DNA from: an uncultured bacterium
GTDB lineage: Bacteria > Bacillota > Clostridia > Lachnospirales > Lachnospiraceae
Assembly: GCA_947381965.1 (NCBI GenBank)
Contig: CANCXX010000034.1
Coordinates: 1-48,182 of the forward strand
DNA: 48,182 nt
Reading direction: 5' to 3'
Shown: piece by piece, positions 25,821 through 36,741 of the stretch
Position numbering within the stretch: the first letter of the stretch is position 1
Layout: every line of letters starts with the position of its first letter
Made by a program: the position numbers and the translations under genes
Notes under the pieces: model-generated
Database searches by the model: none
Told to the model about the DNA's origin: nothing
What the model saw: the letters and a program-made list of their open reading frames with translations, nothing else

Positions 25821-28098
25821 CGTAATAGAAAATAATAAAAGGCGGCTCTGGGTATGGGTAGTATCTTTACTGGTGTTTGTACTGGTGCTTCCAATTATAA
25901 CAGCATTTGCGATTAATGGGATTGAACAATATCTGAATGGATGGATAGAGAATTACGGAAATGAACAAATCGCACAACAGATGGTTAAAGCCAGGCTTTT
26001 GGAGGTTATGTGCGGCAGATTTGGGTTTAATATACAGATGTGTGCGCTTATTACCATTACTGCAGTAGTCAGCGCTGTGCAGGGGTTTTCGTATCTTTAC
26101 AGCAGAAAGAAAATTGACTTTTATATGGGAATGCCGGTAAAGAGAAAAAAAAGATTTTTTATTATCTGGCAGAACGGGATTTTCCTGTATCTGGCGCCCT
26201 ATTTTCTGGGAACTATAATCAGTCTTTTAATTGCAGCCAGTGCCGGAGCGGTGGATAAATTGGTTATGAAGACGGCGTTTGTAACGTTTGGAGCCAATAT
26301 ATGTTTTTACCTTTGCGTCTACCATATGGCAATACTTGCGGTTATGCTTACTGGCAATATTGTGATTACTGGATTTGGTTTTCTGGTATTTTGTCTGTAT
26401 GAGTTTGGGATAAGAACCATGCTGACGGGGTACAGGCAGTTATTTTTTCTGTATTTCAGCTATTATGGAGTAAGCGAGGAGCCGGTATTTTCGCCCTTCA
26501 CCATGTATGGGAAAATAGCGTCTCATTATGATGGAATGGGGATAGTGGATATAAAATACTTTATATTCCTTCTGCTGTTTGCCTTAGCGGTGGGGGCTCT
26601 TGCCTATATCTGCTATTTAAAACGTCCGGCGGAAACGGCAGGAAAAGCAATGACATTTGCCATTACAAAACCAGTTATCAAAATTGCGCTGGTAGCTCCT
26701 GCTTCGTTGCTTTCAGGGCTTGTTGTAGCCAGTATAATAGGATTTACTCCTTATGACTTCAGGTCAGGAATAGGTTACATGATTTTTACCATAGCGTTTG
26801 TGGTGGTGATTGGCAGTGCGCTGATACAGGTAATTTATGAATTTGACATTAAGGGGATCTGGCATAAAAAAATCCATATTTTAGTAAGCGGTGTCATTGC
26901 AGCTGTGGTTTTTGCTATATTCCACTTTGACTTATTTGGCTATGACAGCTATATTCCCAAACCGGAGCAATTAGAGAGCGTTGCATTTGTTCCATCCTAT
27001 TATGAGGATTTTGGCAGCAGCTTCCGTTTTGATGAGCTGGGAAATTATTTGTCAGAGGAAAATTATGCCGATAAATATATGTATCTTTCAAATAAAGATG
27101 CGATATGCCAGCTGGCGGACAGATCCATAACAAATTATAATGAGGTAAGGAAATTATATAAGGGCGGCAGGAATATGATTGCCGCATATGATGAGACGGA
27201 ACAGGAAAGATGGTCAGAGGTTACGATAATCTACCGCTTGAAAAGCGGACGCAAGGTATGCCGGAGACTTCTGGTAAATGTGGACGACGAACAGACCATA
27301 GCGCTGCTTGATGAGATTATTGGTTCCAAAGAGTTTAAGGAGGGCTACTTTATTGGCGCATCAGAAAGACTGGACCAGCTGATGGATGATGAAAAATATA
27401 AAGTAAGCATTTCCTATGGAAATTGTGTCTATGACAGGAAAATGGGCAGGGAAGAGGCAAAGGAGTTTCTGGAAGTTTACCGCAGGGATTTTGCACAGGC
27501 AGATTTCAGCAACGTAAGGGAAAGCATCCCTTTGGGTTTAATGCGCTTTGTGGTTTCTAAAGAAATAAATGAGAATTACTATGATAAAACAGGAGCGGTG
27601 GCAAGGTCTGTACGCAGCTGGGATATCCCTCTTAAAATTTATCCTTTTTACCTGGAAAGTATTACATGGTTGAAGGATCATGGTTATTACCTGGAACATC
27701 AGCTGGATATAAGTGATGTGGAACGAATACAGGTTTTAAACAATAATTATGAAATCAGCAGGGAACTGCGAAAGCAGATGGAAAGTGTTACAGACACATC
27801 GGCGGTGATGACGGAAACAATGGAAAGGGGATATTCCGGCGATGAGATAGATACCCGTGTTTATGCAGATTATACGGACAAAGAGCAGCTGGAAGAGATT
27901 ATTTCCAGTATTTATCCCAAAGACATGATTATTGATGACTGGGATCGGGGAAAAACCTGGGATAATGACTATATAATAATTGTATATTTTAATACGGACA
28001 GTGGGTTAACCAGAGAATATGGAACTTCTGCCTACTATGGATTTTTGGAAGGAGAGGTGCCAGATTTTGTAAGGGTGGACACAACTTACAAAGAATGA
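25792..28098 (+). CDS. Large ABC permease with a long C-terminal extracytoplasmic or soluble region
   Basis: A 768-residue membrane subunit. About eight to ten helices occupy the first 380 residues, with the first near 17-37. The remaining half is soluble, rich in Tyr, Asp and Glu, and has no domain I recognise with certainty; it resembles the extension of other Lachnospiraceae YtrC-like permeases. The ATG at 25792 lies inside the end of the ATPase gene and is supported by CGGAGG upstream. The substrate is unknown. Relatives are linked to export or sensing of cell-wall-active compounds, so an envelope-stress role is likely but inferred. Confidence 0.8.
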   Translation: MTSKNSFLANVIENNKRRLWVWVVSLLVFVLVLPIITAFAINGIEQYLNGWIENYGNEQIAQQMVKARLLEVMCGRFGFNIQMCALITITAVVSAVQGFSYLYSRKKIDFYMGMPVKRKKRFFIIWQNGIFLYLAPYFLGTIISLLIAASAGAVDKLVMKTAFVTFGANICFYLCVYHMAILAVMLTGNIVITGFGFLVFCLYEFGIRTMLTGYRQLFFLYFSYYGVSEEPVFSPFTMYGKIASHYDGMGIVDIKYFIFLLLFALAVGALAYICYLKRPAETAGKAMTFAITKPVIKIALVAPASLLSGLVVASIIGFTPYDFRSGIGYMIFTIAFVVVIGSALIQVIYEFDIKGIWHKKIHILVSGVIAAVVFAIFHFDLFGYDSYIPKPEQLESVAFVPSYYEDFGSSFRFDELGNYLSEENYADKYMYLSNKDAICQLADRSITNYNEVRKLYKGGRNMIAAYDETEQERWSEVTIIYRLKSGRKVCRRLLVNVDDEQTIALLDEIIGSKEFKEGYFIGASERLDQLMDDEKYKVSISYGNCVYDRKMGREEAKEFLEVYRRDFAQADFSNVRESIPLGLMRFVVSKEINENYYDKTGAVARSVRSWDIPLKIYPFYLESITWLKDHGYYLEHQLDISDVERIQVLNNNYEISRELRKQMESVTDTSAVMTETMERGYSGDEIDTRVYADYTDKEQLEEIISSIYPKDMIIDDWDRGKTWDNDYIIIVYFNTDSGLTREYGTSAYYGFLEGEVPDFVRVDTTYKE

Positions 28099-28120
28099 TA
28101 CAATAAAACAGGAAAGTTAC

Positions 28121-28152
28121 AATCAGCAGTGGATGGACATTCACTGCTGATT
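28121..28152 (+). terminator. Terminator-like hairpin after the ABC permease
   Basis: AATCAGCAGTG (28121-28131) pairs perfectly with CACTGCTGATT (28142-28152), an 11-bp stem with a 10-nt loop. Only a short TTTG follows, so termination may be partial. Confidence 0.5.
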
Positions 28153-28190
28153 TGTGGTATAACAGGCTGTATGGAGGAGTGACAAAGCAA

Positions 28191-29390
28191 ATGGATGAGC
28201 GTTTCATTGACAGATTTCTGGCAGAGGAAATAAAGATAGGAAAAGTAGTATTTAAAGCAGTTGACCTGTTATTTATAGGATGTCTATTTTCTTTTTCTTT
28301 CGTTATAAGATGGAAGCTTATGCCGATAGAATCGGCAGATTACTGGGGGTTTCTGCAAGGATGGATGCAGCAGGTAAGACAAAAGGGCGGGTTCCGTTCT
28401 CTGGGATTTTCTATTTCCAATTACACATCTCCCTATATGTACCTGATGTGTCTGGCTTCTTATCTGACAGACAATGATTTATACGGTCTTAAAATGATAT
28501 CTGTTTTTTTTGATTATCTGGCATCCATTGGAGTATTTCTGATTTTATTCCATCAGACCGCAAATGTGCGGAAATCCATTTTGGGAATGGCAGTATTATT
28601 ATTGTCGCCTACAGTAATATTGGACAGCGCCTATTGGTGTCAGTGCGATATTATCTATACAACTTTTATTTTGTATGGAATGTACTTTTTTTTAAAAGAC
28701 AACAGTAGATGGTGTCTGATTTTTGTGGGTATTGCTTTTTCCTTTAAACTGCAGGCGGTATTTATCCTGCCATTTTTGTTTATTATGTGGTTAAAGAAGA
28801 AAACCATCCGGTTCAGAGACTTTATATGGGTTCCGGTGATTTATATACTGAGTGCGGTTCCTGCATGGATGATGGGACGTGATATAAAAGAACTTTTGTT
28901 GATTTATTTGGAACAATCCGGGACCTATCCCTGGGGAACGCTGGAATACCCTAACATTTATGCACTTCTTGGAGAGGCTATGCCGGATATGAGACATGCG
29001 GCGGAAGTTGGCGGAGCAGGCGTCTTTATGACAGTGATTCTTTTAGGATGTATTGCCTATTATTTTTATACGAAAAAAGTGAAACTGACCGGGGAGCTTA
29101 TGATAACGCTGGCGCTTTTTACAGTAGCGCTGATTGTTTATTCATTGCCTCATATGCACGAGCGTTATGGCTTTCTAATTGATTTGCTGGGGATAATTTA
29201 CGGTATGTTTAATATAAAAAAGATGCCTGTTGTCTGCGGCTTTATGCTGATATCTGTGCTTAGCTTTATGCCATATCTGATTGCAGTGCATATTGTTCCG
29301 ATACAGTATGTATCTATTGCGCTTTTGGGGCTGATTGTGTATGTAGGTTATGACCTGTACCAACAAACCCGGAAAAATTCACTTATGTAA
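28191..29390 (+). CDS. Gpi18-like GT-C mannosyltransferase family protein
   Basis: A 399-residue protein with about ten membrane helices. Its segment LDSAYWCQCDIIYTTFILYG resembles the AYWGQ-D motif of Gpi18-like mannosyltransferases (GT-C fold), which transfer sugars from polyprenyl-phosphate donors. The loop after helix 1 carries ADYWGFLQGW. The start is uncertain: the ATG at 28191 lies 13 nt after GGAGG, while an in-frame GTG at 28179 is too close to it. It is the first of three GT-C-like genes on the plus strand. The acceptor is unknown; teichoic-acid-like or other surface polymers are candidates. Confidence 0.72.
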   Translation: MDERFIDRFLAEEIKIGKVVFKAVDLLFIGCLFSFSFVIRWKLMPIESADYWGFLQGWMQQVRQKGGFRSLGFSISNYTSPYMYLMCLASYLTDNDLYGLKMISVFFDYLASIGVFLILFHQTANVRKSILGMAVLLLSPTVILDSAYWCQCDIIYTTFILYGMYFFLKDNSRWCLIFVGIAFSFKLQAVFILPFLFIMWLKKKTIRFRDFIWVPVIYILSAVPAWMMGRDIKELLLIYLEQSGTYPWGTLEYPNIYALLGEAMPDMRHAAEVGGAGVFMTVILLGCIAYYFYTKKVKLTGELMITLALFTVALIVYSLPHMHERYGFLIDLLGIIYGMFNIKKMPVVCGFMLISVLSFMPYLIAVHIVPIQYVSIALLGLIVYVGYDLYQQTRKNSLM

Positions 29391-29404
29391 TTGATTTCCA
29401 CAAG

Positions 29405-29525
29405 CAATGAGCCAGGCGGATGCGAAGCATCCATTGGACGAATGCTGCGCGGGTCAAATACCCTGCGGCTTAGCTGCGTTGCAGGTTTGATGCCCTGTCA
29501 GCCTGCGCAGGTTTTTGACCGGGAA
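29405..29525. repeat. Structured G+C-rich intergenic element between two GT-C-like genes
   Basis: Non-coding. It has a perfect GGATGC-GAA-GCATCC hairpin (29418-29432). A larger fold has GGTCAAA (29452-29458) pairing with TTTGACC (29514-29520), enclosing CCTGC/GCAGG (29462-29466 with 29481-29485). No T-run follows. The composition differs from the neighbouring A+T-rich genes, which suggests a dispersed repeat. The next gene's ribosome site lies after it. Confidence 0.5.
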
Positions 29526-29578
29526 AAGATTAAGAGAGGGCAGGAGACTAAACAGAACGAAAGGGTAAGAGAGAAAGG

Positions 29579-31636
29579 ATGGATGTGGTGCAGCAGATGG
29601 AGTTTTTCAGAAGGTATAAAAAGAAATTTTTATTTCTGCTGGTAATTGTTTTTTCACTTGAATTGTTTGTTTTTAATTATAGACATTGGGAGTCTCTGCC
29701 AAATAAAGAAATACAGATAAAAGATTTTATAATTGGGAGTGGATATCAGAACAATGGAAATGGTACATATACAGTTGTTGGAGATGATATCAGCATTGAG
29801 ATAACAGGTCTGGACTTTGAACTTCGCACTGCATGTATAGAGATGGCGGTTAAGGAAAATAAAGGGGAAATGCCAGTGCCTGTGGTATTACGTCAATGGG
29901 TAAGAGATGAATCCCATCAGCTATATTATGGTCTTCCAGAGCGGGAAATATGGGAAAATGAAAAAAGAAGCAGTTATATGACTTACCATTTATATGGAAA
30001 ATGTAAAGGATTAAAATTATATCCGGCCCTGTCCTATGGCCAGACCCTGTCTTTTTCCATAACCTTGAATCCGCAAATTCCTTTGTTCTTTTCCTGGGAA
30101 AGAATTTTTGTGCTTATTGTATTGTGTGGAATGGCGGCTGCACTAAGGCCCTCCTCCCATCTTTATAAAATTACATATATCCAACTGCCATATGGCACAA
30201 AGAGTGTTTTACTGGTGGCTTTCTTTCTGGTACATGAGCTTCTTTTCTGGGAGCTGACTCATTTAAATCCTTTTTTTCAGGAGGAAATTCTTGTTAACCA
30301 AAAGCAGTATCAGACACTTGCCGAAAGCCTGAAAGAAGGTCACTTTTTTCTGACGGAAGAACCGCCACAGTCACTTAAAAACATGGAAAATCCATATGAT
30401 TATGAGTACCGAAACCAGGTAATGAACCAGGCAGGTGAATGGTACAAGTGGGACCATGCTTATTATAATGGAAAGTATTACGTGTACTTTGGCATTGTGC
30501 CGGTTCTTGTGCTTTATCTGCCCTGCTATTTGATTACTGGTGTCCATTTACATAATTTTATGGCAATATTTATCTTCTCTCTCCTGTTCCTGGCAGGACT
30601 TTTGGGTACGGTTCATGAAATTCTGCAAAAGTGGTTTCCCAAAACGTCTCTGGGAGTCTGGTTTTTGCTAATGGAGCTTATTTTAACAGGAAGCGGTATT
30701 TTGTATATGACCAAAAGACCGGATTTGTATACGGTGCCAATTCTGTCGGGACTTGCGTTTGGACTTTTGGGATTATGGTGTTTCCTGCGGGGGATCCGGG
30801 AAAATGGTGTATCGTTAAAGTATCTGGCAGCAGGTTCTTTACTGACTGCACTGGTAGCAGGGTGCAGACCCCAGCTTTTGATGCTTTTACTGCCAGTGTT
30901 TTTTATTTTATGGAAACATTTGCTCCCGGTTCGAAATAAGCTGCCTGCGGTACTGGCTTTTTGTGTGCCTATGCTTTTCATAGCGGCAGCGTTGATGTAT
31001 TATAATTACAGCCGTTTTGGTTCTGTCTTTGACTTTGGGGCAAACTACAACCTTACTATGAATGATATGCGTAGAAGGGGATTTCAGCTTGACAGGATAC
31101 CTACAGGGGTGATTGCATACCTGCTGCAGCCAGTGAGACTGGCATTAAGGTTCCCTTTTGCAGAAGCAGTTTATTTTAACAGTCAGTATATGGGAGTTAC
31201 CATACAGGAAGCAACTTACGGCGGCATATTTATGACCAGTTTATTTGCGTGGTTTGGTATTCTTCCCGTTTTATTCCGCAGGGAATTGATAAAACAGAGA
31301 AAAACAGCCTGGCAGGTTTCTGTGGCCTGTTTGTTTGCGGCAGGAGTAATTATTGTGGCGGATACCAATATGTCAGGAATTTTGCAGAGATATTTTGGAG
31401 ATTTCTCTATTTTTATTATGCTTTCTTCCGCCCTGTCCGTACTGCTGATATTCTCTTATCTTCAACAGACGGGAGAAGGGTTTAAAAGAATTGTTATCTG
31501 GCTTCTGCTTATTTGTCTGCTCTGGCAGATAGCATATCAGGGAATGATATTTTTTCTGGACACAGGGGAATCGCTTAAAGAATTAAGACCTGATTTATAT
31601 TCTCATGCTAAATATCTGACAGAGTTCTGGCTATAG
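29579..31636 (+). CDS. Large GT-C-like membrane protein of unknown specificity
   Basis: A 685-residue protein. One N-terminal helix (about 16-33) is followed by an extracytoplasmic segment of about 120 residues rich in beta-type sequence, then some ten to twelve helices. After the third helix there is a long outer loop with YKWDHAYYNGKYYVYFG, a pattern that recurs in clostridial GT-C-like proteins. I cannot name a substrate. The start is uncertain: AGAGAAAGG lies right before the ATG used here, and another ATG is 18 nt downstream. The three GT-C-like genes from 28191 to 33446 run in the same direction and are probably one functional group. Confidence 0.7.
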   Translation: MDVVQQMEFFRRYKKKFLFLLVIVFSLELFVFNYRHWESLPNKEIQIKDFIIGSGYQNNGNGTYTVVGDDISIEITGLDFELRTACIEMAVKENKGEMPVPVVLRQWVRDESHQLYYGLPEREIWENEKRSSYMTYHLYGKCKGLKLYPALSYGQTLSFSITLNPQIPLFFSWERIFVLIVLCGMAAALRPSSHLYKITYIQLPYGTKSVLLVAFFLVHELLFWELTHLNPFFQEEILVNQKQYQTLAESLKEGHFFLTEEPPQSLKNMENPYDYEYRNQVMNQAGEWYKWDHAYYNGKYYVYFGIVPVLVLYLPCYLITGVHLHNFMAIFIFSLLFLAGLLGTVHEILQKWFPKTSLGVWFLLMELILTGSGILYMTKRPDLYTVPILSGLAFGLLGLWCFLRGIRENGVSLKYLAAGSLLTALVAGCRPQLLMLLLPVFFILWKHLLPVRNKLPAVLAFCVPMLFIAAALMYYNYSRFGSVFDFGANYNLTMNDMRRRGFQLDRIPTGVIAYLLQPVRLALRFPFAEAVYFNSQYMGVTIQEATYGGIFMTSLFAWFGILPVLFRRELIKQRKTAWQVSVACLFAAGVIIVADTNMSGILQRYFGDFSIFIMLSSALSVLLIFSYLQQTGEGFKRIVIWLLLICLLWQIAYQGMIFFLDTGESLKELRPDLYSHAKYLTEFWL

Positions 31637-31697
31637 AAGCCTGACTCTTTACCTGTGTGAAAATAAAAGTTCCGGAAAGTGAAGGAGAAGGTGGTAT

Positions 31698-33446
31698 ATG
31701 CAGACGGTAAACAGTCTTACTTTATTTTTGTGCTGTGGAGTGATTGCAGTTGTCTATTTAAATAAAAAAATGGAAAAGGAGAATGAAAGGGATGCCGTTG
31801 TGCATGTTAGGGAAAACCAGGGAGAGAGTAGCCGGCGGGCCTTTTGGCTGCTTGCCCTATATGGGTTCCTTGTCATAAGACTGATTGGATTTGGACAAAT
31901 TCCGGGAGGAGTGAACCAGGATGGGGCCATGGGAGCAGTTGATGCAAAAGCCCTTGCCATGTATGGGACAGACCGTTTTGGAACCTTTATGCCTGCACAT
32001 TTCAGGGCCTGGGGATACGCACAGATGAGCGTGCTGCTTTCCTATTTGACAGTGCCATTTATAAAGATTTGGGGGCTTAATCCATTTGTTATGCGGCTTC
32101 CCATGCTTATAGCAAGTCTTTTGGGTGCAGGGAGTATATATGGTATTGTAAAGAAAGTTTTTAATGAAAAGACAGCAACGGTAGCTTTTTTGTTTCTGGC
32201 AGTTAATCCATGGCATTTTATGCAGAGCAGATGGGCGCTTGACTGTAATTTGTTTCCCCATATGTTTGTAGTAGCCGTGTATTTTCTCATTAAAGGAATA
32301 GAAAAAAAAATAAACTTATTTTTTTCGATGGTATTTTTTGCTTTATGTATGTATAGTTATGGCGTTGCTTTTTATATGGTGCCCTTTTTTTTGCTATCCA
32401 GCTGTATTTTGCTGTTTTGGCAGAGAAGGGTAAAAGTTTCTGACATTTGTGTTTGCGTTATAATTTATTTTGGTATTGCATGGCCTATTTATAGTACTAT
32501 GTTGATAAATTTTATGAAATGGGAGACAGTAGAGCTTCCTTTTGTGACGATGGAGTTTTTTGAGGAAAGTGTCCGGGCTGCTGATATCCTGTTTTTTTCA
32601 GAACACATAGGAAAGCAGTTTCTTATAAACATTCAGGCGTTGGTTAATGTGGTATTTTTGCAGAAAGATGACTTGCCATGGAACTGTGTCAGGGGATTTG
32701 GCACTATGTACCGGTGTGCCATGCCCTTTATTATTCTGGGAGCGGCGCTGGTAATTCGGAGGGCTTTTGGAGGAAAAGCTGATGAGAGCGATAATTATAA
32801 AATGGCAAATGATAAAGCTGCCTGTCAGTTACTGGCATTTTACTGGATTTTTGGTCTGCTTACAGGGGTTATGATTAATTCCGTCAATGTAAACAGAATT
32901 AATATTATTTTTTACATCCATATTATATTTGCATCTGTTGGGATTTCGTTTGTTGCTGCCAGATGGAAAACTGCAATTTCAATCATACTTGCAGTATTTG
33001 GCATACAGAGCATATTATTTTTTCATCAGTATTTTACCACCTGGGCTGACGAAATTTCTGATGCTTTCTATGAAGATTTTGTAAATGCCCTGGAGTATGC
33101 GGGAGAATATAACGGCGATTTTTACTGCATTACGCCGGACACCCAATATGAAGGAGCCTATAATGTGACGGAAATACTTACTCTCTTTACTTTTGATGTG
33201 GATGCCCGGTATTTTCAGGGGGAGAGCGATTATTTCCAATATAAAAAGATTGCTTACAGAGACAGGTTCAAATACGGCAATCCCGACGTGATAGATACAA
33301 ATACAATATATGTATTTAAAAGCAGTGACCGGAACCAGTTTTCGGATAACGAATTTCATGTGATGATTTTTGGAGATTATGGAACTGCAGTGCCCTGGTT
33401 TTGTTATTATAATGAATGGATACCGGTCTGGCGCCGTGAAAGCTAA
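31698..33446 (+). CDS. Glycosyltransferase family 39 (ArnT/PMT_2-like) membrane protein
   Basis: A 582-residue GT-C enzyme candidate. After an N-terminal helix and a short charged linker comes IPGGVNQDGAMGAVDAKALA, where acidic residues sit at the outer surface as in ArnT-type enzymes. Next come VMRLPMLIASLLGAGSIYGI and FLAVNPWHFMQSRWALDCN, both typical of family 39. About eleven helices are followed by a soluble C-terminal domain of roughly 120 residues. GGAGAAGG lies 8 nt before the ATG. Its stop codon overlaps by 3 nt the end of the PMT gene on the opposite strand, with no terminator between them. Confidence 0.78.
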   Translation: MQTVNSLTLFLCCGVIAVVYLNKKMEKENERDAVVHVRENQGESSRRAFWLLALYGFLVIRLIGFGQIPGGVNQDGAMGAVDAKALAMYGTDRFGTFMPAHFRAWGYAQMSVLLSYLTVPFIKIWGLNPFVMRLPMLIASLLGAGSIYGIVKKVFNEKTATVAFLFLAVNPWHFMQSRWALDCNLFPHMFVVAVYFLIKGIEKKINLFFSMVFFALCMYSYGVAFYMVPFFLLSSCILLFWQRRVKVSDICVCVIIYFGIAWPIYSTMLINFMKWETVELPFVTMEFFEESVRAADILFFSEHIGKQFLINIQALVNVVFLQKDDLPWNCVRGFGTMYRCAMPFIILGAALVIRRAFGGKADESDNYKMANDKAACQLLAFYWIFGLLTGVMINSVNVNRINIIFYIHIIFASVGISFVAARWKTAISIILAVFGIQSILFFHQYFTTWADEISDAFYEDFVNALEYAGEYNGDFYCITPDTQYEGAYNVTEILTLFTFDVDARYFQGESDYFQYKKIAYRDRFKYGNPDVIDTNTIYVFKSSDRNQFSDNEFHVMIFGDYGTAVPWFCYYNEWIPVWRRES

Positions 33447-35179
33447 AGCACCAGTATCCAGTCACGAAGCCATCTTAGGTGAAGGCCGTATTCTTTATTT
33501 ACAGGCAGGCCGGACACAACGGGGAAGAACAGGAAAAACACAAACACAGCGATTGTCAGATAGATGACGGTCGCTTTTTTCCCCCATGAAAATTGTTCTT
33601 TTATGTGCATAATCGTATATCCCATCATCAGAATGACAAATAAAATAGCCGGGAAATAATGATATATAAAAGTAATCCGGCTGATGGACATCCAGGGCAC
33701 ATACTGGGCTAAGTAGGAAATGCACAAAAAGCCTGCTTTTTTGTCTTTTTTGAAAATCCAAAGATAAAATACATATAGTACACAAAAAATCCCTGTCCAC
33801 CAAATTGCAGGATTTCCCATACAGCTGACAGCGCTTACATCAGTTGAATTTACCGCATCATTCGCGTCCAGGAGCGGCATCCAGATGAAGGGCCATTCGT
33901 AAAAAGGAGAGCTGTAGTAATGTTCGGCAACTAAATTTGAGTGATAATCAAACATATAAAAAGTGCCCTGGATTACCTTATCAAAAAGATTTTTGTAGGG
34001 GGTATATCCAACCACAGGGATAAAGCATAGCGTATAAACAATCAGTGGAACAGCAATAAAAAACAAACAGCAAAACAGGAACAACCTGAATGCCTGTCCT
34101 TTAGGAAAGTGGGTAATGGTATACCAGAAAAAGAGAATACAAAGTCCGGCGCCTGCATAGACACCTGTCCATTTGGTCGCAATGCCAAATGCCATGCTAA
34201 TGCCGCTAAGTGCAAGAGGGGTATAAACCTCTTTGGGAGGAAACTTGTCACAAAGCACCTGCCCGGATGTGCGGTAAGCCATATCTTTTAAAAAGTACTG
34301 ATACATATAGTAATACATTAAAAGAATAAAAAAGGCTGCAAATATATCAATGGTGGCAATTCTTGAAAGGTTATAGTGCATACAGTCAAATACCAGAAGT
34401 AACGCAACTGCAGTGGAGACAAAGGAATCCTTAAACAGTTTCTTTGCAAAAAGATAGATAAGGGGTATAAGCAAAATACCAAAAATCACAGGCATAAACC
34501 GCCAGCCAAAGGGGGTCATGCCAAACAAAAGAATGCCCAGGGAAATCAAAATTTTGCCCAGATGGGGGTGGGTGGTTTCATAAGTGGTAAGTCCATGGAG
34601 AAACTCATAAGCGGTGCGTCCATGGTAAACTTCGTCAAACATGGTTCCTGTCATATACGTTTTGACAAGGGGAAAGGTGTCCTGTTCATCAAAAAGGGCA
34701 GGATACTCTGCGGCATTAACAGGCAGGATTACGGACCCGTCCAAACGCCGGACAACCAATTCATTTAAGACACACTCATCATCAGTGGTTACAATTCCAA
34801 GATAACGGAGATTGTAATTTAAGTCAATCTGGTTCCATGCAAATACAGATTCCGCCTCTGCTTCCCCGTTTATCACTTCCCACGCGCCTGTAACCTCGTT
34901 AAAGGCGGAGATGGAAAAATGCCGGGTGTTTAGGTTCCCAAGGAAAACAGAAAAAGAGCTTAAATCAGTGTACTCCCCAAAGTCTAATACAATATCGCGG
35001 TTAACCGTATCTGTCCGGTAAAAAGACTGGGGCGCATATGTATTTCCCAGCCTGAAAAAAGCAAGTGCAGTGAATATGAAAACCAAAACAGACAGGGAAA
35101 GGTAATCCGCCTGTCCAAGAAGCCCCGTAAAGGCAGTGCTTTGGCGCTTAGCGTTAATATATGTAACGATACGGTTCAT
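33443..35179 (-). CDS. Protein-O-mannosyltransferase-like GT39 enzyme (PMT family)
   Basis: A 578-residue membrane glycosyltransferase. The N-terminal helix is followed by an inserted beta-rich outer domain (about 40-165), then the PMT-type catalytic region with the acidic pair in MFDEVYHGRTAYEF and the THPHLGKILIS motif. Many helices follow. Bacterial PMT homologues transfer mannose or other hexoses from polyprenyl phosphate to exported proteins or glycans. The start at 35179 has GGAGGT 8 nt upstream and its own promoter. It runs opposite to its neighbours and meets the GT39 gene tail to tail. The insertion between helix 1 and the catalytic loop is unlike canonical PMTs. Confidence 0.82.
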   Translation of the reverse strand: MNRIVTYINAKRQSTAFTGLLGQADYLSLSVLVFIFTALAFFRLGNTYAPQSFYRTDTVNRDIVLDFGEYTDLSSFSVFLGNLNTRHFSISAFNEVTGAWEVINGEAEAESVFAWNQIDLNYNLRYLGIVTTDDECVLNELVVRRLDGSVILPVNAAEYPALFDEQDTFPLVKTYMTGTMFDEVYHGRTAYEFLHGLTTYETTHPHLGKILISLGILLFGMTPFGWRFMPVIFGILLIPLIYLFAKKLFKDSFVSTAVALLLVFDCMHYNLSRIATIDIFAAFFILLMYYYMYQYFLKDMAYRTSGQVLCDKFPPKEVYTPLALSGISMAFGIATKWTGVYAGAGLCILFFWYTITHFPKGQAFRLFLFCCLFFIAVPLIVYTLCFIPVVGYTPYKNLFDKVIQGTFYMFDYHSNLVAEHYYSSPFYEWPFIWMPLLDANDAVNSTDVSAVSCMGNPAIWWTGIFCVLYVFYLWIFKKDKKAGFLCISYLAQYVPWMSISRITFIYHYFPAILFVILMMGYTIMHIKEQFSWGKKATVIYLTIAVFVFFLFFPVVSGLPVNKEYGLHLRWLRDWILVL

Positions 35180-35187
35180 AGGAATAG

Positions 35188-36615
<1,428 letters not shown>

Positions 36616-36741
36616 CATTTTCAGATGATGTTCTGTACAGAATTGTTTGTGCCCAAAGGCATATGGCCGGGAGTGTAAAGTACTCACCAAAATAACCAGA
36701 GAAAATAGTAAGATACACGGGATGAGAAAGGAAAACAGCAA

